Made by a program: the position numbers and the translations under genes
Part shown: in pieces, positions 1 through 8,987 of the stretch
Position numbering within the stretch: the stretch's first letter is position 1
Layout: each line of letters begins with the position of its first letter
Notes under the pieces: model-generated
Seen by the model: only the letters and a program-made list of their open reading frames with translations
Database searches by the model: none
What the model was told of the DNA's origin: nothing
NCBI RefSeq assembly: GCF_000425745.1
Contig: NZ_AUEA01000007.1
Span: forward strand, 62,001-126,000
Length of the DNA stretch: 64,000 nt
Direction of reading: 5' to 3'
Source: Pseudomonas cremoricolorata DSM 17059 = NBRC 16634
GTDB lineage: Bacteria > Pseudomonadota > Gammaproteobacteria > Pseudomonadales > Pseudomonadaceae

Positions 1-2
1 GC

Positions 3-494
3 GGGCGGCGCCACGCGACCCCGGCCTGGCTCGACATGACCGAGCCGGTGACCCTGCTCGAACGCGGGCGCAAGCTTGTGGTGCAGATGGTGGAAACCTT
101 CCAGGAGGGCGGCAAGCCGACCTTCGTGGAAACCCTCGATGCGGTCGAGGTGGCGAAGAAGGCCGGCATGCCGCTGGCGCCGATCATGATCTACGGCGAC
201 GACGTCACCCACCTGCTCACCGAGGAAGGCATCGCCTACCTGTACAAGGCGCGCACCGTGGAAGAGCGTCAGGCGATGATCGCCGCTGTGGCCGGGGTGA
301 CGGCCATCGGCCTGCGCCACGACCCCAAGGACACCGCACGCATGCGCCGCGAGGGGCTGATCGCGTTGCCCGAAGACCTCGGCATCCAGCGCACCCAGGC
401 CTCGCGCAGTTTGCTCGCCGCCAAGAGCATCGCCGAGCTGGTCGAATGGTCCGGCGGCCTGTACGCGCCGCCTGCACGTTTCAGGAGCTGGTGA
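3..494 (+). CDS. mdcA: Malonate decarboxylase alpha subunit MdcA, C-terminal part (5' end outside window)
   Basis: This is the last 163 codons of a gene that enters from the left edge; the frame is open upstream of the first internal Met at 36. MdcA is the malonyl-S-ACP:acetate transferase subunit, which loads malonate on the acyl carrier protein MdcC and releases acetate. The visible part carries the family's C-terminal region and ends in a typical APPARFRSW tail. The stop overlaps the mdcB start (TGATG), so it is translationally coupled to the rest of the mdc operon. Identification rests on the sequence and on the unmistakable downstream order B-C-D-E-G-H-L-M. Confidence 0.93.
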   Translation, partial: GRRHATPAWLDMTEPVTLLERGRKLVVQMVETFQEGGKPTFVETLDAVEVAKKAGMPLAPIMIYGDDVTHLLTEEGIAYLYKARTVEERQAMIAAVAGVTAIGLRHDPKDTARMRREGLIALPEDLGIQRTQASRSLLAAKSIAELVEWSGGLYAPPARFRSW

Positions 495-1348
495 TGACTG
501 CACAGACCGAACATTGCACAGCGCCTTCGCTGGCTTATCGCCTGGCCGACCTAGCCGTCGAGGCGCTGATCGACGAAGCCGATCTATCGCCCAAGCCGGC
601 GCTGGTCGACCGTCGCGGCAGTGGCGCGCACAGCGACCTCGACCTGCGTCTGATGCACGCCTCGGCGCTGTCGCTGTGGCCGTGCTTCAAGGACATGGCC
701 GATGCCGCCCAGGCTTTCGGGGGCGTCGGCCAGCCGCTGCGCGAAGCGCTGGGGCGCATCGGCCGCGAAGGTGAGGCGGGCATGCTGGCGACCACCGGCG
801 GGGTGAATACCCATCGCGGCGCGATCTGGGCGCTCGGCCTGCTGGTCGCCTCCCATGCCTTGGCGCCTGATGACCTCGAGCCGGCCAGCATCGCTGCACG
901 GGCTGGACGCATCGCCCTGATCGACGACCGCTTCGCCCCGGCGCAAGCGCCCAGCCATGGCCAGCAGGTGCAGCGCCGCTACGGCGCACGCGGCGCGCGT
1001 GAAGAAGCCCAGTTGGGTTTTCCCTGCGTGGTGCTGCATGGCCTGCCGCAGTTGCGCCGCAGCCGCGCCGCAGGCAGCAGCGAAGCGTCGGCGCGGCTCG
1101 ATGCGCTGCTGGCGATCATGGCCCGGCTGGACGACACCTGCGTGCTCTGGCGCGCTGGCCGGCAGGGGCTACAGACCATGCACCAGGGCGCCCAGGCGGT
1201 GCTCGCCGCAGGTGGCAGCGCGACCCTTACCGGGCGTCGCGCCCTGCGGGAACTGGACACCCACCTGCGCGCCTGCAATGCCTCGCCGGGCGGTGCGGCC
1301 GACCTGCTCGCCGCCTGCCTGTTCCTCGACCCCCTCGGGAGCCACTGA
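494..1348 (+). CDS. mdcB: Triphosphoribosyl-dephospho-CoA synthase MdcB
   Basis: A 284-residue CitG/MdcB-family protein. It makes 2'-(5''-triphosphoribosyl)-3'-dephospho-CoA from ATP and dephospho-CoA, the precursor of the MdcC prosthetic group. The CitG-type signature [17 protein letters not shown] lies near residue 35. The start at 494 was chosen over an upstream Met at 446 because it overlaps the mdcA stop and gives the family N-terminus. mdcC follows after 2 bases. Confidence 0.93.
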   Translation: MTAQTEHCTAPSLAYRLADLAVEALIDEADLSPKPALVDRRGSGAHSDLDLRLMHASALSLWPCFKDMADAAQAFGGVGQPLREALGRIGREGEAGMLATTGGVNTHRGAIWALGLLVASHALAPDDLEPASIAARAGRIALIDDRFAPAQAPSHGQQVQRRYGARGAREEAQLGFPCVVLHGLPQLRRSRAAGSSEASARLDALLAIMARLDDTCVLWRAGRQGLQTMHQGAQAVLAAGGSATLTGRRALRELDTHLRACNASPGGAADLLAACLFLDPLGSH

Positions 1349-1350
1349 TC

Positions 1351-1650
1351 ATGGAAAGTCTGTCATTCACATTCCCTGCCGGCGCCGCGGCCAAGCGGCG
1401 GGCGCTGGTCGGCTGTGTCGGCTCGGGTGATCTCGAAGCCTTGCTCGAACCCGGTGAAGCCGGCGTGCTCACGGTCAAGGTGCTGACCTCGGTCAACGGC
1501 AGCGGTCCGCGCTGGGAGCAGTTGTTCCAGCGCCTGTTCAGCGGCCAGACCTGGCCGGCGCTGAGTATCGATATCCATGATTTCGGCGCCACCCCGGGCG
1601 TGGTCCGGCTGCGCCTGGAGCAAGGCCTTGAGGAGGTCAACCATGACTGA
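1351..1650 (+). CDS. mdcC: Malonate decarboxylase acyl carrier protein (delta subunit) MdcC
   Basis: A 99-residue acyl carrier subunit, the usual family length. Ser25 in the motif CVGSGDLE is the expected attachment point for the phosphoribosyl-dephospho-CoA group, installed by MdcB and MdcG. It shuttles acetyl and malonyl thioesters between MdcA and the MdcD/E decarboxylase. Its 3' end overlaps mdcD by 8 bases, and the mdcD ribosome site (AGGAGG at 1631) lies inside it. Confidence 0.95.
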   Translation: MESLSFTFPAGAAAKRRALVGCVGSGDLEALLEPGEAGVLTVKVLTSVNGSGPRWEQLFQRLFSGQTWPALSIDIHDFGATPGVVRLRLEQGLEEVNHD

Positions 1651-2497
1651 TGTCGCGCAGTTGCTGCACAGCCGCAGCTTCGTCGAGCTCAGCGCCCGCG
1701 AACGGGCCAAAGGCCTGCTCGACGCCGGCAGTTTTCGTGAATTGCTCGACCCGTTCGAGCGGCTGATGTCGCCTTGGTTGCAGGCCCAGGGCATCGTGCC
1801 CCAGGCCGATGACGGCGTGGTCATCGCCAAGGGTACGTTCGATGGCCAGCCGCTGCTGGTGGCCGCCATCGAAGGGGTGTTCCAGGGCGGCAGCATGGGT
1901 GAGGTCGGCGGCGCGAAGATCGCCGGGGCGCTTGAGCTGGCCGTCGAAGACAACCGCAATGGCATCCCCACCGCCGCCGTCTTGCTGCTGGAAACCGGTG
2001 GCGTGCGCTTGCAGGAGGCCAACCTTGGGCTGGCCGCCATCGCCGAGATTCAGGCAGCGATCGTCGAGCTGCGCCAGTTCCGCCCGGTGATCGGCCTGGT
2101 CGCCGGGGCTGTGGGCTGCTTTGGCGGTATGTCCATTGCCGCCGGGCTGTGCAGCCGGCTGATCGTCACCCGTGAGGCGCGCCTGGGCCTGAACGGCCCG
2201 CAGGTCATCGAGCAGGAGGCCGGCATCGAGGAATACGACTCGCGTGATCGTCCCTTCATCTGGGGCCTCACTGGCGGCGAGCAGCGCTACGCCTGTGGCC
2301 TGGCCGATGCCTTCGTCGCCGATGATCTGCAGCAGATGCGTGACGCCCTGCGCGCGGCCCTGGCCGCAGGCGAGCCGGTGCAGCCGCGCAGCCGGCGTCA
2401 TCAACAGATGCTCGGCCTGCTCGGTGGGCTGGGCGAGAACTGCCCACAACTGGACGCGGCGCAGACCCGCGCGCTGTACAAGGGGGTGTTGCAATGA
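1643..2497 (+). CDS. mdcD: Malonate decarboxylase beta subunit MdcD
   Basis: A 284-residue carboxyltransferase-fold (crotonase superfamily) subunit that, with MdcE, decarboxylates malonyl-S-ACP to acetyl-S-ACP and CO2. Glycine-rich oxyanion-type segments are visible (EGVFQGGSMGEVGG near residue 75; AGAVGCFGGMSIAAG near 155). The start at 1643 follows a perfect AGGAGG and overlaps mdcC. The open frame extends further upstream, but only as read-through of mdcC sequence in another frame. An ATGA overlap links it to mdcE. Confidence 0.94.
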   Translation: MTDVAQLLHSRSFVELSARERAKGLLDAGSFRELLDPFERLMSPWLQAQGIVPQADDGVVIAKGTFDGQPLLVAAIEGVFQGGSMGEVGGAKIAGALELAVEDNRNGIPTAAVLLLETGGVRLQEANLGLAAIAEIQAAIVELRQFRPVIGLVAGAVGCFGGMSIAAGLCSRLIVTREARLGLNGPQVIEQEAGIEEYDSRDRPFIWGLTGGEQRYACGLADAFVADDLQQMRDALRAALAAGEPVQPRSRRHQQMLGLLGGLGENCPQLDAAQTRALYKGVLQ

Positions 2498-3276
2498 GCC
2501 GTGGCTTGCAGTGGATTCACGCGCTGGCGCAGGGGCCTGAAGTGGCAGGGTTTCCCGCCTCGGTCAAGGTCATCGATGGCGAGCTGGACAATCGCCCGGC
2601 GCGTTTCATCGCCGTGGTGCCCGACCCGCACAATCCCTTCCCGCGGGCGCGCCAGGGTGAGGTCGGTGTGCTCGAAGGCTGGGGCCTGGCCAAGGCGGTC
2701 GAGCAGGCCATCGAAGCCGACAAGGGCGGACAACCTCGGGTGCTGGTCGCCGTGGTCGATGTGCCCAGCCAGGCTTATGGCCGCCGCGAAGAAGCGTTGG
2801 GCATCCATCAGGCCCTGGCCGGCGCGGTGGACGCTTATGCCCGTGCGCGCCTGGCCGGCCATCCGCTGATCGGCCTGCTGGTGGGCAAGGCGATGTCCGG
2901 GGCGTTCCTCGCCCACGGCTATCAGGCGCAACGGCTGATCGCCCTGGATGACCCGGGGGTGATGGTGCATGCCATGGGCAAGACAGCGGCGGCGCGCATT
3001 ACCTTGCGCAGCGTCGAGGAACTCGAAGCGCTGGCGGCCAAGGTACCGCCCATGGCCTACGACCTGGCCAACTACGCCTCGCTGGGTTTGCTCTGGGAAC
3101 GGCTGCCGGTGGCGGCCATCGAGCAGCCTGGCGAAGCCGATACGGCCAGCGTGCGCGAGGTGCTGACCCGCGCGCTGCGCGACATCGGCGACAGCCGCGA
3201 CCTGCGCAGCCGGCTGGGGGCCAGCAACCGCGCACTGTCGAGCCAGGTGCGCGAGCGCCTGCGTGCGCAGTGGTAA
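2494..3276 (+). CDS. mdcE: Malonate decarboxylase gamma subunit MdcE
   Basis: A 260-residue partner of MdcD in the decarboxylase heterodimer. The segment VGKAMSGAFLAHGYQAQRL (about residues 128-146) matches the carboxyltransferase-type gamma subunit. Its ATG overlaps the mdcD stop, implying coupled synthesis in equal amounts. mdcG starts 4 bases after the stop. Confidence 0.94.
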   Translation: MSRGLQWIHALAQGPEVAGFPASVKVIDGELDNRPARFIAVVPDPHNPFPRARQGEVGVLEGWGLAKAVEQAIEADKGGQPRVLVAVVDVPSQAYGRREEALGIHQALAGAVDAYARARLAGHPLIGLLVGKAMSGAFLAHGYQAQRLIALDDPGVMVHAMGKTAAARITLRSVEELEALAAKVPPMAYDLANYASLGLLWERLPVAAIEQPGEADTASVREVLTRALRDIGDSRDLRSRLGASNRALSSQVRERLRAQW

Positions 3277-3280
3277 GCCC

Positions 3281-3886
3281 ATGAACGCCCACGACCTGCT
3301 GTGGGGCATGCGCCCTGAGCATTTGCCGGCCGAGGCCCCCGAGTGGGCGCGCCAGGTACTGCTGGCCAGGCGGCCGGTGGTGGTGCGCCGGGCGCAGGTG
3401 GCCAGCGGGTCGGTGGCGGTGGGCGTACGTGGGGCAGGGCGCAGCGAGCGCCTGGCGGCGCAACTGCCGCTGACGGCGGTTACCCGCAGGTGCCGGCCCG
3501 AGCAACTGCGCGTGGCGATGCAGCTCGACCTGCCGGCGCTGCGTGCATTACAGGCGCTGACCCCGCTGCTCGACGGCCTGGGCCTGCCCTGGGGGCCCAC
3601 CGGCGGGGTGGGTTATCAGCTGGCCAGTGCCGTCACGGTGCTGCATGCGGGCAGCGACCTCGACCTGGTGCTGCGCACCCCGACGCCCTGGAGCCGCGCG
3701 CAGGCGCAGGCGCTGCTGCAGGCGCTCGCCAGCCAGCCGTGCCGCATCGACCTGCAACTGGAAACGCCCAACGGCGCCGTGGCCCTGGCCGATTGGGCGG
3801 GCGTGGCGCCGCGGGTGCTGCTCAAGCGTGCCGAGGGTGCGTGTCTGGTGCAAAACCCTTGGGCGGTGGAGGGCGTGCAGCCATGA
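3281..3886 (+). CDS. mdcG: Phosphoribosyl-dephospho-CoA transferase MdcG
   Basis: A 201-residue nucleotidyltransferase-like enzyme that transfers the prosthetic group made by MdcB onto Ser25 of MdcC. The GSDLDL motif (Gly124-Ser125-Asp126-x-Asp128) is the family's metal-binding signature. The start at 3281 was preferred to a Met at 3263 that lies inside mdcE. An ATGA overlap joins it to mdcH. Confidence 0.92.
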   Translation: MNAHDLLWGMRPEHLPAEAPEWARQVLLARRPVVVRRAQVASGSVAVGVRGAGRSERLAAQLPLTAVTRRCRPEQLRVAMQLDLPALRALQALTPLLDGLGLPWGPTGGVGYQLASAVTVLHAGSDLDLVLRTPTPWSRAQAQALLQALASQPCRIDLQLETPNGAVALADWAGVAPRVLLKRAEGACLVQNPWAVEGVQP

Positions 3887-4809
3887 GCATTCTGTTCGCC
3901 TTCCCCGGCCAAGGTGCGCAATACCCCGGCATGCTGCAGGCGGTGGGCGCTGCGCCCGTGGTCAAAGAGTGCCTGGAGCAGGCTTGCGATGTGCTCGGCC
4001 AATCGCTGACCAGCCTCGACACTCCCGAAGCGCTGACCGATACCCGTGCGGTGCAACTGTGCCTGCTGATCGCCGGCACCGCTCAGGCGCGGCTGTTGCT
4101 GCAAGACAACCCGCCGCCCGATTACGTCAGCGGTCTGTCGATCGGTGCTTACCCCGCTGCGGTGATCGCAGGCGTGCTGGACTATAGCGATGCGCTGCGC
4201 CTGGTGGCCCTGCGCGGCACGCTGATGCAGCAGGCCTACCCGCACGGCTACGGCATGACCGCGATCCTCGGCCTCGAGCGCAGCGCCGTGGAACGGTTGA
4301 TAGCGCAGGCGACGCTGCCGGTGTTCCTCGCCAACATCAACGCAGGCAACCAGCACGTGATCGCCGGCAGCGATGACGCCATGGCCGCCTTCGCCAGCGC
4401 TGCGCGGGCGGCAGGGGCGGGCGCGGCCAAGCGCCTGGCGGTCAGCGTACCGTCGCATTGCGCGCTGCTCGAGGCGCCGGCCCGGACGCTGGCCGAGGCC
4501 TTCGCTGAAGTGACGCTGCGCCGCCCACGCATCGGTTACCTGAGCAGCACCCGCGCGCGCCAGCTGCACGACCCTGAAGCGCTGCGCGATGATCTCGCCT
4601 TCAATATGTGTCGCCCGGTCGAGTGGTACGCCACCTTATGCAACGCCCACGAACGCGGCGTGCGTCTGCTGCTGGAGTTGCCGCCCGGCAGCGTGCTCAG
4701 CGGCCTGGCCCGGCGCGTGTTCGAGAACGGCACCGTGGTCGCCTGCCAAGGCACCCGCCCCGATACCCTGGCAGCCCTGATCCGGCGGGAGGTGAACGCC
4801 ACCCATTGA
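3883..4809 (+). CDS. mdcH: Malonyl-CoA:ACP transacylase MdcH
   Basis: A 308-residue FabD-like acyltransferase. It primes MdcC with malonyl from malonyl-CoA to start the decarboxylase cycle. The N-terminal FPGQGAQYPGM is the family hallmark. The nucleophile Ser86 sits in GLSIG, a variant of GHSxG, and a candidate catalytic His is in VPSHCALLE. It overlaps mdcG by 4 bases and is followed after 59 bases by madL. Confidence 0.94.
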   Translation: MSILFAFPGQGAQYPGMLQAVGAAPVVKECLEQACDVLGQSLTSLDTPEALTDTRAVQLCLLIAGTAQARLLLQDNPPPDYVSGLSIGAYPAAVIAGVLDYSDALRLVALRGTLMQQAYPHGYGMTAILGLERSAVERLIAQATLPVFLANINAGNQHVIAGSDDAMAAFASAARAAGAGAAKRLAVSVPSHCALLEAPARTLAEAFAEVTLRRPRIGYLSSTRARQLHDPEALRDDLAFNMCRPVEWYATLCNAHERGVRLLLELPPGSVLSGLARRVFENGTVVACQGTRPDTLAALIRREVNATH

Positions 4810-4868
4810 TCCCCCGCATTTCGAAGAACAACAACAAGCAACTTCGACTGAAAACGAGGACAACGACA

Positions 4869-5324
4869 ATGATTATCTATGGTGTGGCTTTACTGGCCCT
4901 GTGCACCCTCGCTGGGGTCATCCTCGGGGATTTCCTGGGCGTGCTGCTGGGGGTGAAATCCAACGTCGGCGGGGTGGGCATCGCCATGATCCTGCTGATC
5001 GTCGCCCGCCTGTACATGCAGCGTAATGGCGGCATGAGCAAGGAATGCGAGCTGGGCGTGGGCTTCTGGGGCGCGCTGTACATCCCCATCGTGGTGGCCA
5101 TGGCGGCGCAGCAGAACGTAGTCACCGCCCTGCATGGCGGGCCGGTGGCTCTGGTGGCGGCAGTCGGCTCGGTGCTGCTGTGCGGCCTGACCATCGCGTT
5201 GATCAGCCGCACCCACCGCGGCGAGCCGCTCGAGCCACTGGAGCCAGCCGTGCTCGACGGCGAAGTGGCGGCCAACACCGCAGGCAAGGCCGCAGTCACG
5301 GCCAGCCCGGCAGGAGGGCGCTGA
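4869..5324 (+). CDS. madL: Malonate transporter subunit MadL
   Basis: A 151-residue integral membrane protein with about four hydrophobic segments in residues 1-120 and a polar C-terminal tail. It is the small subunit of the two-component MadLM malonate:sodium or proton symporter. It carries a good GAGGA ribosome site at about -14. The gene lies directly behind mdcH and one base before madM, so substrate uptake is co-expressed with decarboxylation. MadLM replaces the single MdcF carrier used by other mdc operons. Confidence 0.92.
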   Translation: MIIYGVALLALCTLAGVILGDFLGVLLGVKSNVGGVGIAMILLIVARLYMQRNGGMSKECELGVGFWGALYIPIVVAMAAQQNVVTALHGGPVALVAAVGSVLLCGLTIALISRTHRGEPLEPLEPAVLDGEVAANTAGKAAVTASPAGGR

Positions 5325-5325
5325 C

Positions 5326-6087
5326 ATGGAACTGATCCTTAATGCACTGGAGCACAACAGCCTGATCACCGCGTTCGCCGTGGTCGGTGCGGTGATGTGG
5401 ATTTCCGTGGTGCTGTCCAAGCGCCTGACCTTCGGCCGGGTACACGGTTCGGCGATCGCCATCGTCATCGGCCTGGTGCTGGCCTGGGTCGGCGGCACCG
5501 TTACCGGCGGGCAGAAAGGCCTGGCCGACCTCACGCTGTTCTCAGGCATCGGGCTGATGGGCGGGGCGATGCTGCGCGATTTCGCCATCGTCGCCACCGC
5601 CTTCGAAGTGCAGGCCACCGAAGCGCGCAAGGCCGGCATGATCGGCGCCGTGGCGCTGCTGCTGGGCACCATCCTGCCGTTCATCGTTGGCGCCCTGGTG
5701 GCCTGGAGCTTCGGCTACCGCGATGCGGTGAGCATCACCACCATCGGTGCGGGCGCGGTGACCTACATCGTCGGGCCGATCACCGGCGCGGCGCTGGGCG
5801 CAAGCTCCGATGTCATGGCCCTGTCGATCGCCACCGGCTTGATCAAGGCGATTCTGGTGATGGTCTTCACCCCGGTCTCGGCTCGCCTGCTGGCGCTGGA
5901 CAACCCGCGCTCGGCGATGGTCTTCGGCGGCCTGGCCGGCACCGTCAGCGGCGTGACTGCAGGGTTGGCGGCGACCGATCGGCGCCTGGTGCCGTATGGC
6001 GCACTGACCGCCACCTTCCACACCGGGCTGGGCTGCCTGCTCGGGCCTTCGCTGCTGTATTTCTGCGTGCGCGGCCTGGTCGGCTGA
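5326..6087 (+). CDS. madM: Malonate transporter subunit MadM
   Basis: A 253-residue polytopic membrane protein (roughly seven to eight hydrophobic stretches), the large subunit of MadLM. Conserved glycine-rich helices such as LFSGIGLMGGAMLRDFA and TYIVGPITGAALGASS are visible. It begins one base after madL stops and closes the mdc operon. The convergent regulator gene ends 25 bases away, and no strong terminator hairpin is seen between them. Confidence 0.92.
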   Translation: MELILNALEHNSLITAFAVVGAVMWISVVLSKRLTFGRVHGSAIAIVIGLVLAWVGGTVTGGQKGLADLTLFSGIGLMGGAMLRDFAIVATAFEVQATEARKAGMIGAVALLLGTILPFIVGALVAWSFGYRDAVSITTIGAGAVTYIVGPITGAALGASSDVMALSIATGLIKAILVMVFTPVSARLLALDNPRSAMVFGGLAGTVSGVTAGLAATDRRLVPYGALTATFHTGLGCLLGPSLLYFCVRGLVG

Positions 6088-6112
6088 GCCGCCCACAGCG
6101 CTCGGCCCGGGG

Positions 6113-7045
6113 TCAGTCTGCCGGGCCGGACGCTTCGCGTTGCAGGCTGTACATGCGGCATTCGGCGACCAGCGCCAGCAGGTTCGGGTCGCGTTCACGG
6201 GTTTTCAGGAACAGCACGCCGATGTGCTGCTGCGAGCGATAACGCGCCTGCAACGGAATCAGGCGGATGCGGTTTTCATACACTGCCGAAATCCGCCCCG
6301 GCAGCAGTGCGTAGCCGACGCCTGAGCTGACCAGGCTGAGCAGGGTGAAAATATCATTCACCTGCATCGCCACGTTCGGCTCGAATCCGGCCTGCTCGAA
6401 CACCCGCTCGCCATCACTGTGGGTGGCGAAGCCCTGGCTCAAGGTAATGAACGTGGCGCTGGCCAGATCCGCCAGATCGACCTCGGCCTGCTCGGCAAAG
6501 GGCGATTCGTTCGGCACGGCCAGGAAGATGTCGTCGGAGAACAGCGGCAACTGCTCGCAGGCCGGGTCGCAGGTGCTGTCGTTGAGCGACACCAGAATGG
6601 CGTCCAGTTCGAGGTTCTTCAGCCGGTACATGAGGTCGACGTTCGAGCCCAGGGTCAGGTCGATGTTCAGCTCGCTGCGCCGCAGCTTCAGGCCCATGAT
6701 CAACTGCGGCACGGTCTTGACCGTCAACGAATACAGCGTGCCGAGCTTGAAACGCTCGGCGGAAAAGCCCGCCGCCTCACGGGTGGCGCGGACCATTTCG
6801 CTGGTGTCCTGGATCAGCTTGCGGGCTTTTTCTTCCAGCACATAGGCGCTTTCCAGCGGTATCAGCGTACGCCCCTGATGCTTGAACAGCGGGCAGCGCA
6901 GGGCATTTTCCAGCGAATGAATGGCCCGGTGCACGCTGACGCTGCTGGTGTTCAACGCACTGGCCGCACGCGCCAGGTTGCCGCTGTGCATGAAGGCCAG
7001 GAAGGTTTCGAGCTTCTTCAGGGTGAGCTCTTCGTCGATCTGCAT
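6113..7045 (-). CDS. mdcR: LysR-family regulator of malonate use, MdcR-like
   Basis: A 310-residue LysR-type regulator. The N-terminal helix-turn-helix (LKKLETFLAFMHSGNLARAASALNTSSVSVHRAI) is followed by an effector-binding domain. The start at 7045 gives the standard LysR N-terminus; the 55 upstream in-frame codons are non-conserved leader. It converges on madM at the end of the mdc operon, where MdcR is found in pseudomonads, so malonate-responsive activation of the mdc genes is the likely role. The mdc promoter lies outside the window. Confidence 0.85.
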   Translation of the reverse strand: MQIDEELTLKKLETFLAFMHSGNLARAASALNTSSVSVHRAIHSLENALRCPLFKHQGRTLIPLESAYVLEEKARKLIQDTSEMVRATREAAGFSAERFKLGTLYSLTVKTVPQLIMGLKLRRSELNIDLTLGSNVDLMYRLKNLELDAILVSLNDSTCDPACEQLPLFSDDIFLAVPNESPFAEQAEVDLADLASATFITLSQGFATHSDGERVFEQAGFEPNVAMQVNDIFTLLSLVSSGVGYALLPGRISAVYENRIRLIPLQARYRSQQHIGVLFLKTRERDPNLLALVAECRMYSLQREASGPAD

Positions 7046-7206
7046 GGCGTACCTGTTCGCAGCCGTGACGCGGGATGGGAATCGCTTGCGTCGGGAGGGG
7101 CAGACTAAGGGGTTTGTGGGTGGGTGGGCAAATGCTGAACATGGCTCGTTGAGCCTGAGCGTCTCCTTCGGACACCTGCGCTGCGAAAGCGCCGGCGCCA
7201 GTGCAG

Positions 7207-8100
7207 TCACCGACGATCACCGGTTCCAACAGCGGCCAGAAGGTGTTCCAGAACGTCTGCTTCAACCACCCCTTCGGCGCTGTCTGCCCTGAATGCAGCG
7301 CACGTTGCCGCTTGATTGCCAGCGCGATAATGAAACACCGCGATGACACCGCCAGGTCCGACCCCGGTGTGTCCAGCAAGCCTGTGTCCACATTTGCTTT
7401 CGCCGATCATCAACCCCAGCCCGTAACCCGGAGTTGCCCACGGCCTTCCCGGTAGTGGGGCGCCGAGTACGAATGCATCCTGCATGTCCCCGAGCAACCA
7501 ACGAGGGAGAAGCATTCCGCCCAGCAATCGGTCCAGCAATGCAGCGGCCTCAGAGAGCGGCCCCACCAGCAGACCATGATAAACCCAGCCAGGATCATAG
7601 AACGCCAGGCCTTGCGGATAGACCTCAGCCAGGTCCTCCGGCGTTTTTGCCAGTCGGGCCTGTGTCAAACCCAGTGGCGACAACACCCGTTGGATCAGTG
7701 CTTGCTCAATACCTAGTCCCGTGACCCGCTCGATCAGTCGGGCAACGAGCATGTAGCCAACGTTCGAGTACCGCCAGCCGGTCCCTGGCGGGTAGCGCAA
7801 CCTGTAACCGTCAAGGCGGTGCATCATTTCATCGGCTGACCATGGCGTCTGGCACTGGGCAACGGCTGCGTGGTACTCCGGCAGCTCGGAGTAGTCCGCA
7901 ATTCCGGCCTGGTGTTTGAGCAGTTGACGGAGGGTGAAGTGACCTTCCTTAACCGGATCATCAAGCTGGATCAGTCCATCACGAACAAGAGAAAGCGCCG
8001 CTGCAGCCAGCACCGGCTTGGTGAAGCTCCACCACGGGACGACGATTCGTGACGGTTGCTCAGACAACGGTTCACCGTTCAACAGCGTGGAATAAAACAT
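7207..8100 (-). CDS. Serine hydrolase of the class C beta-lactamase/penicillin-binding fold
   Basis: A 297-residue protein with all three motifs of the fold: SFTK (Ser25-Lys28), YSN (Tyr111-Ser112-Asn113) and HTG (His244-Gly246). There is no signal peptide, so it is probably a cytoplasmic esterase- or peptidase-like member rather than a periplasmic beta-lactamase. The ATG at 8100 was chosen; an in-frame GTG at 8151 would add 17 residues that do not look conserved. Its 3' end lies 161 bases from the mdcR start on the same strand. Substrate unknown. Confidence 0.8.
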   Translation of the reverse strand: MFYSTLLNGEPLSEQPSRIVVPWWSFTKPVLAAAALSLVRDGLIQLDDPVKEGHFTLRQLLKHQAGIADYSELPEYHAAVAQCQTPWSADEMMHRLDGYRLRYPPGTGWRYSNVGYMLVARLIERVTGLGIEQALIQRVLSPLGLTQARLAKTPEDLAEVYPQGLAFYDPGWVYHGLLVGPLSEAAALLDRLLGGMLLPRWLLGDMQDAFVLGAPLPGRPWATPGYGLGLMIGESKCGHRLAGHTGVGPGGVIAVFHYRAGNQAATCAAFRADSAEGVVEADVLEHLLAAVGTGDRR

Positions 8101-8580
8101 TCTGCGACATCCCTGTACTACGTCGGTTTGAAAGCCGCGAGGGTTTGGCACTAAATAACAGTGAGTCTTTCACGATCCAGTTGCCGTGCACACCCGCGTA
8201 GGGATCGAGCGCGCATTGCTTGAGCTGGCTGAGAAAACGGCAGCGTCTTGGTGAGCGTTCGAAACTCGCCCAGGTGCGCGCGCCGCCATGCGCAAAGTGC
8301 TCAGCTCTGGATCTGTTCGAGTGGGGTCTTGGCGTTGGTTGGTGACGCTTATCTCAGGTCGATGGCCGACCCGCACAGCGCGATGATGTGCAGAAGCGTT
8401 TCGGTGGGTAGGTCATGTGCGGGGCTGATCCATCGCGAGCACAGACGCATCGATCCATGAGCGACTTTGAAAGGGGGCGGTGACGTCAGCGGTGTACAAG
8501 TGCCCATGCTCCACGATCGAGTCCCGATCAGGAGCACGGGGTTAACGGCAGCGCGTCAGGCACGCGCCGTAGTGCTGGCC
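8101..8580. other. Intergenic stretch without a convincing gene
   Basis: 480 bases between the serine hydrolase and the CsbD gene. Short open frames exist on both strands (for example minus 8349-8537, 62 codons), but none has a good ribosome site or a recognisable family. Around 8355-8460 there are some pieces in which codon-like composition is seen, so a decayed small gene is possible. Nothing more can be supported. Confidence 0.5.
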
Positions 8581-8829
8581 TCAACGGCGCAGCAGACGGC
8601 CCAGCACCAGCAGGGTGATGGCACCGATTGCGGCGGCGGCCACCGGCTTTTCCTTGACGAAGCTCGACACGCTGTCCAACGCATCGCCATAGGCCTGGGT
8701 CAGTTGCCCGGAGGCCTGACGGCCTTCACCTTCGGCTTGCAGCTTGCAGTCGCCGAACAGTTTGCCCACTGCGCTCTGCGCTTTGCCGGCCACTTTCTCT
8801 ACAGTGCCTTCGACCTGTTCAGTTTTCAT
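8581..8829 (-). CDS. CsbD-family stress protein with C-terminal membrane segment
   Basis: An 82-residue protein. Residues 1-50 match the CsbD repeat pattern (EQVEGTVEKVAGKAQSAVGK, followed by charged GEGRQASGQLTQ), a general-stress family of unknown biochemical role. Unlike minimal CsbD proteins, it adds a hydrophobic tail (VAAAAIGAITLLVLGRLLRR) that resembles the glycine-zipper anchors of ElaB/YqjD-type ribosome-tethering proteins. The ATG at 8829, behind an AGAGG ribosome site, was preferred to a Met at 8850. Confidence 0.85.
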   Translation of the reverse strand: MKTEQVEGTVEKVAGKAQSAVGKLFGDCKLQAEGEGRQASGQLTQAYGDALDSVSSFVKEKPVAAAAIGAITLLVLGRLLRR

Positions 8830-8987
8830 GATGATTGAACCTCTGTGCATGGATGGACGGCTCAGGGCTGGCCTGAGCGGGGAATAAGTTGCACAGGGTT
8901 AGGGCGGGGGAGGCGGGCGATGGTTCAACTTGTTTGCGCTGGCGAAGGCCAGCTTTTCAAGCGTGCGAGGTCGAGGGTAGAAGCGCT

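Noticed and set aside
8170..8537. Two short minus-strand frames before the CsbD gene
   Set aside because: No ribosome site, no conserved motif; possibly a decayed gene but not supportable as a CDS.
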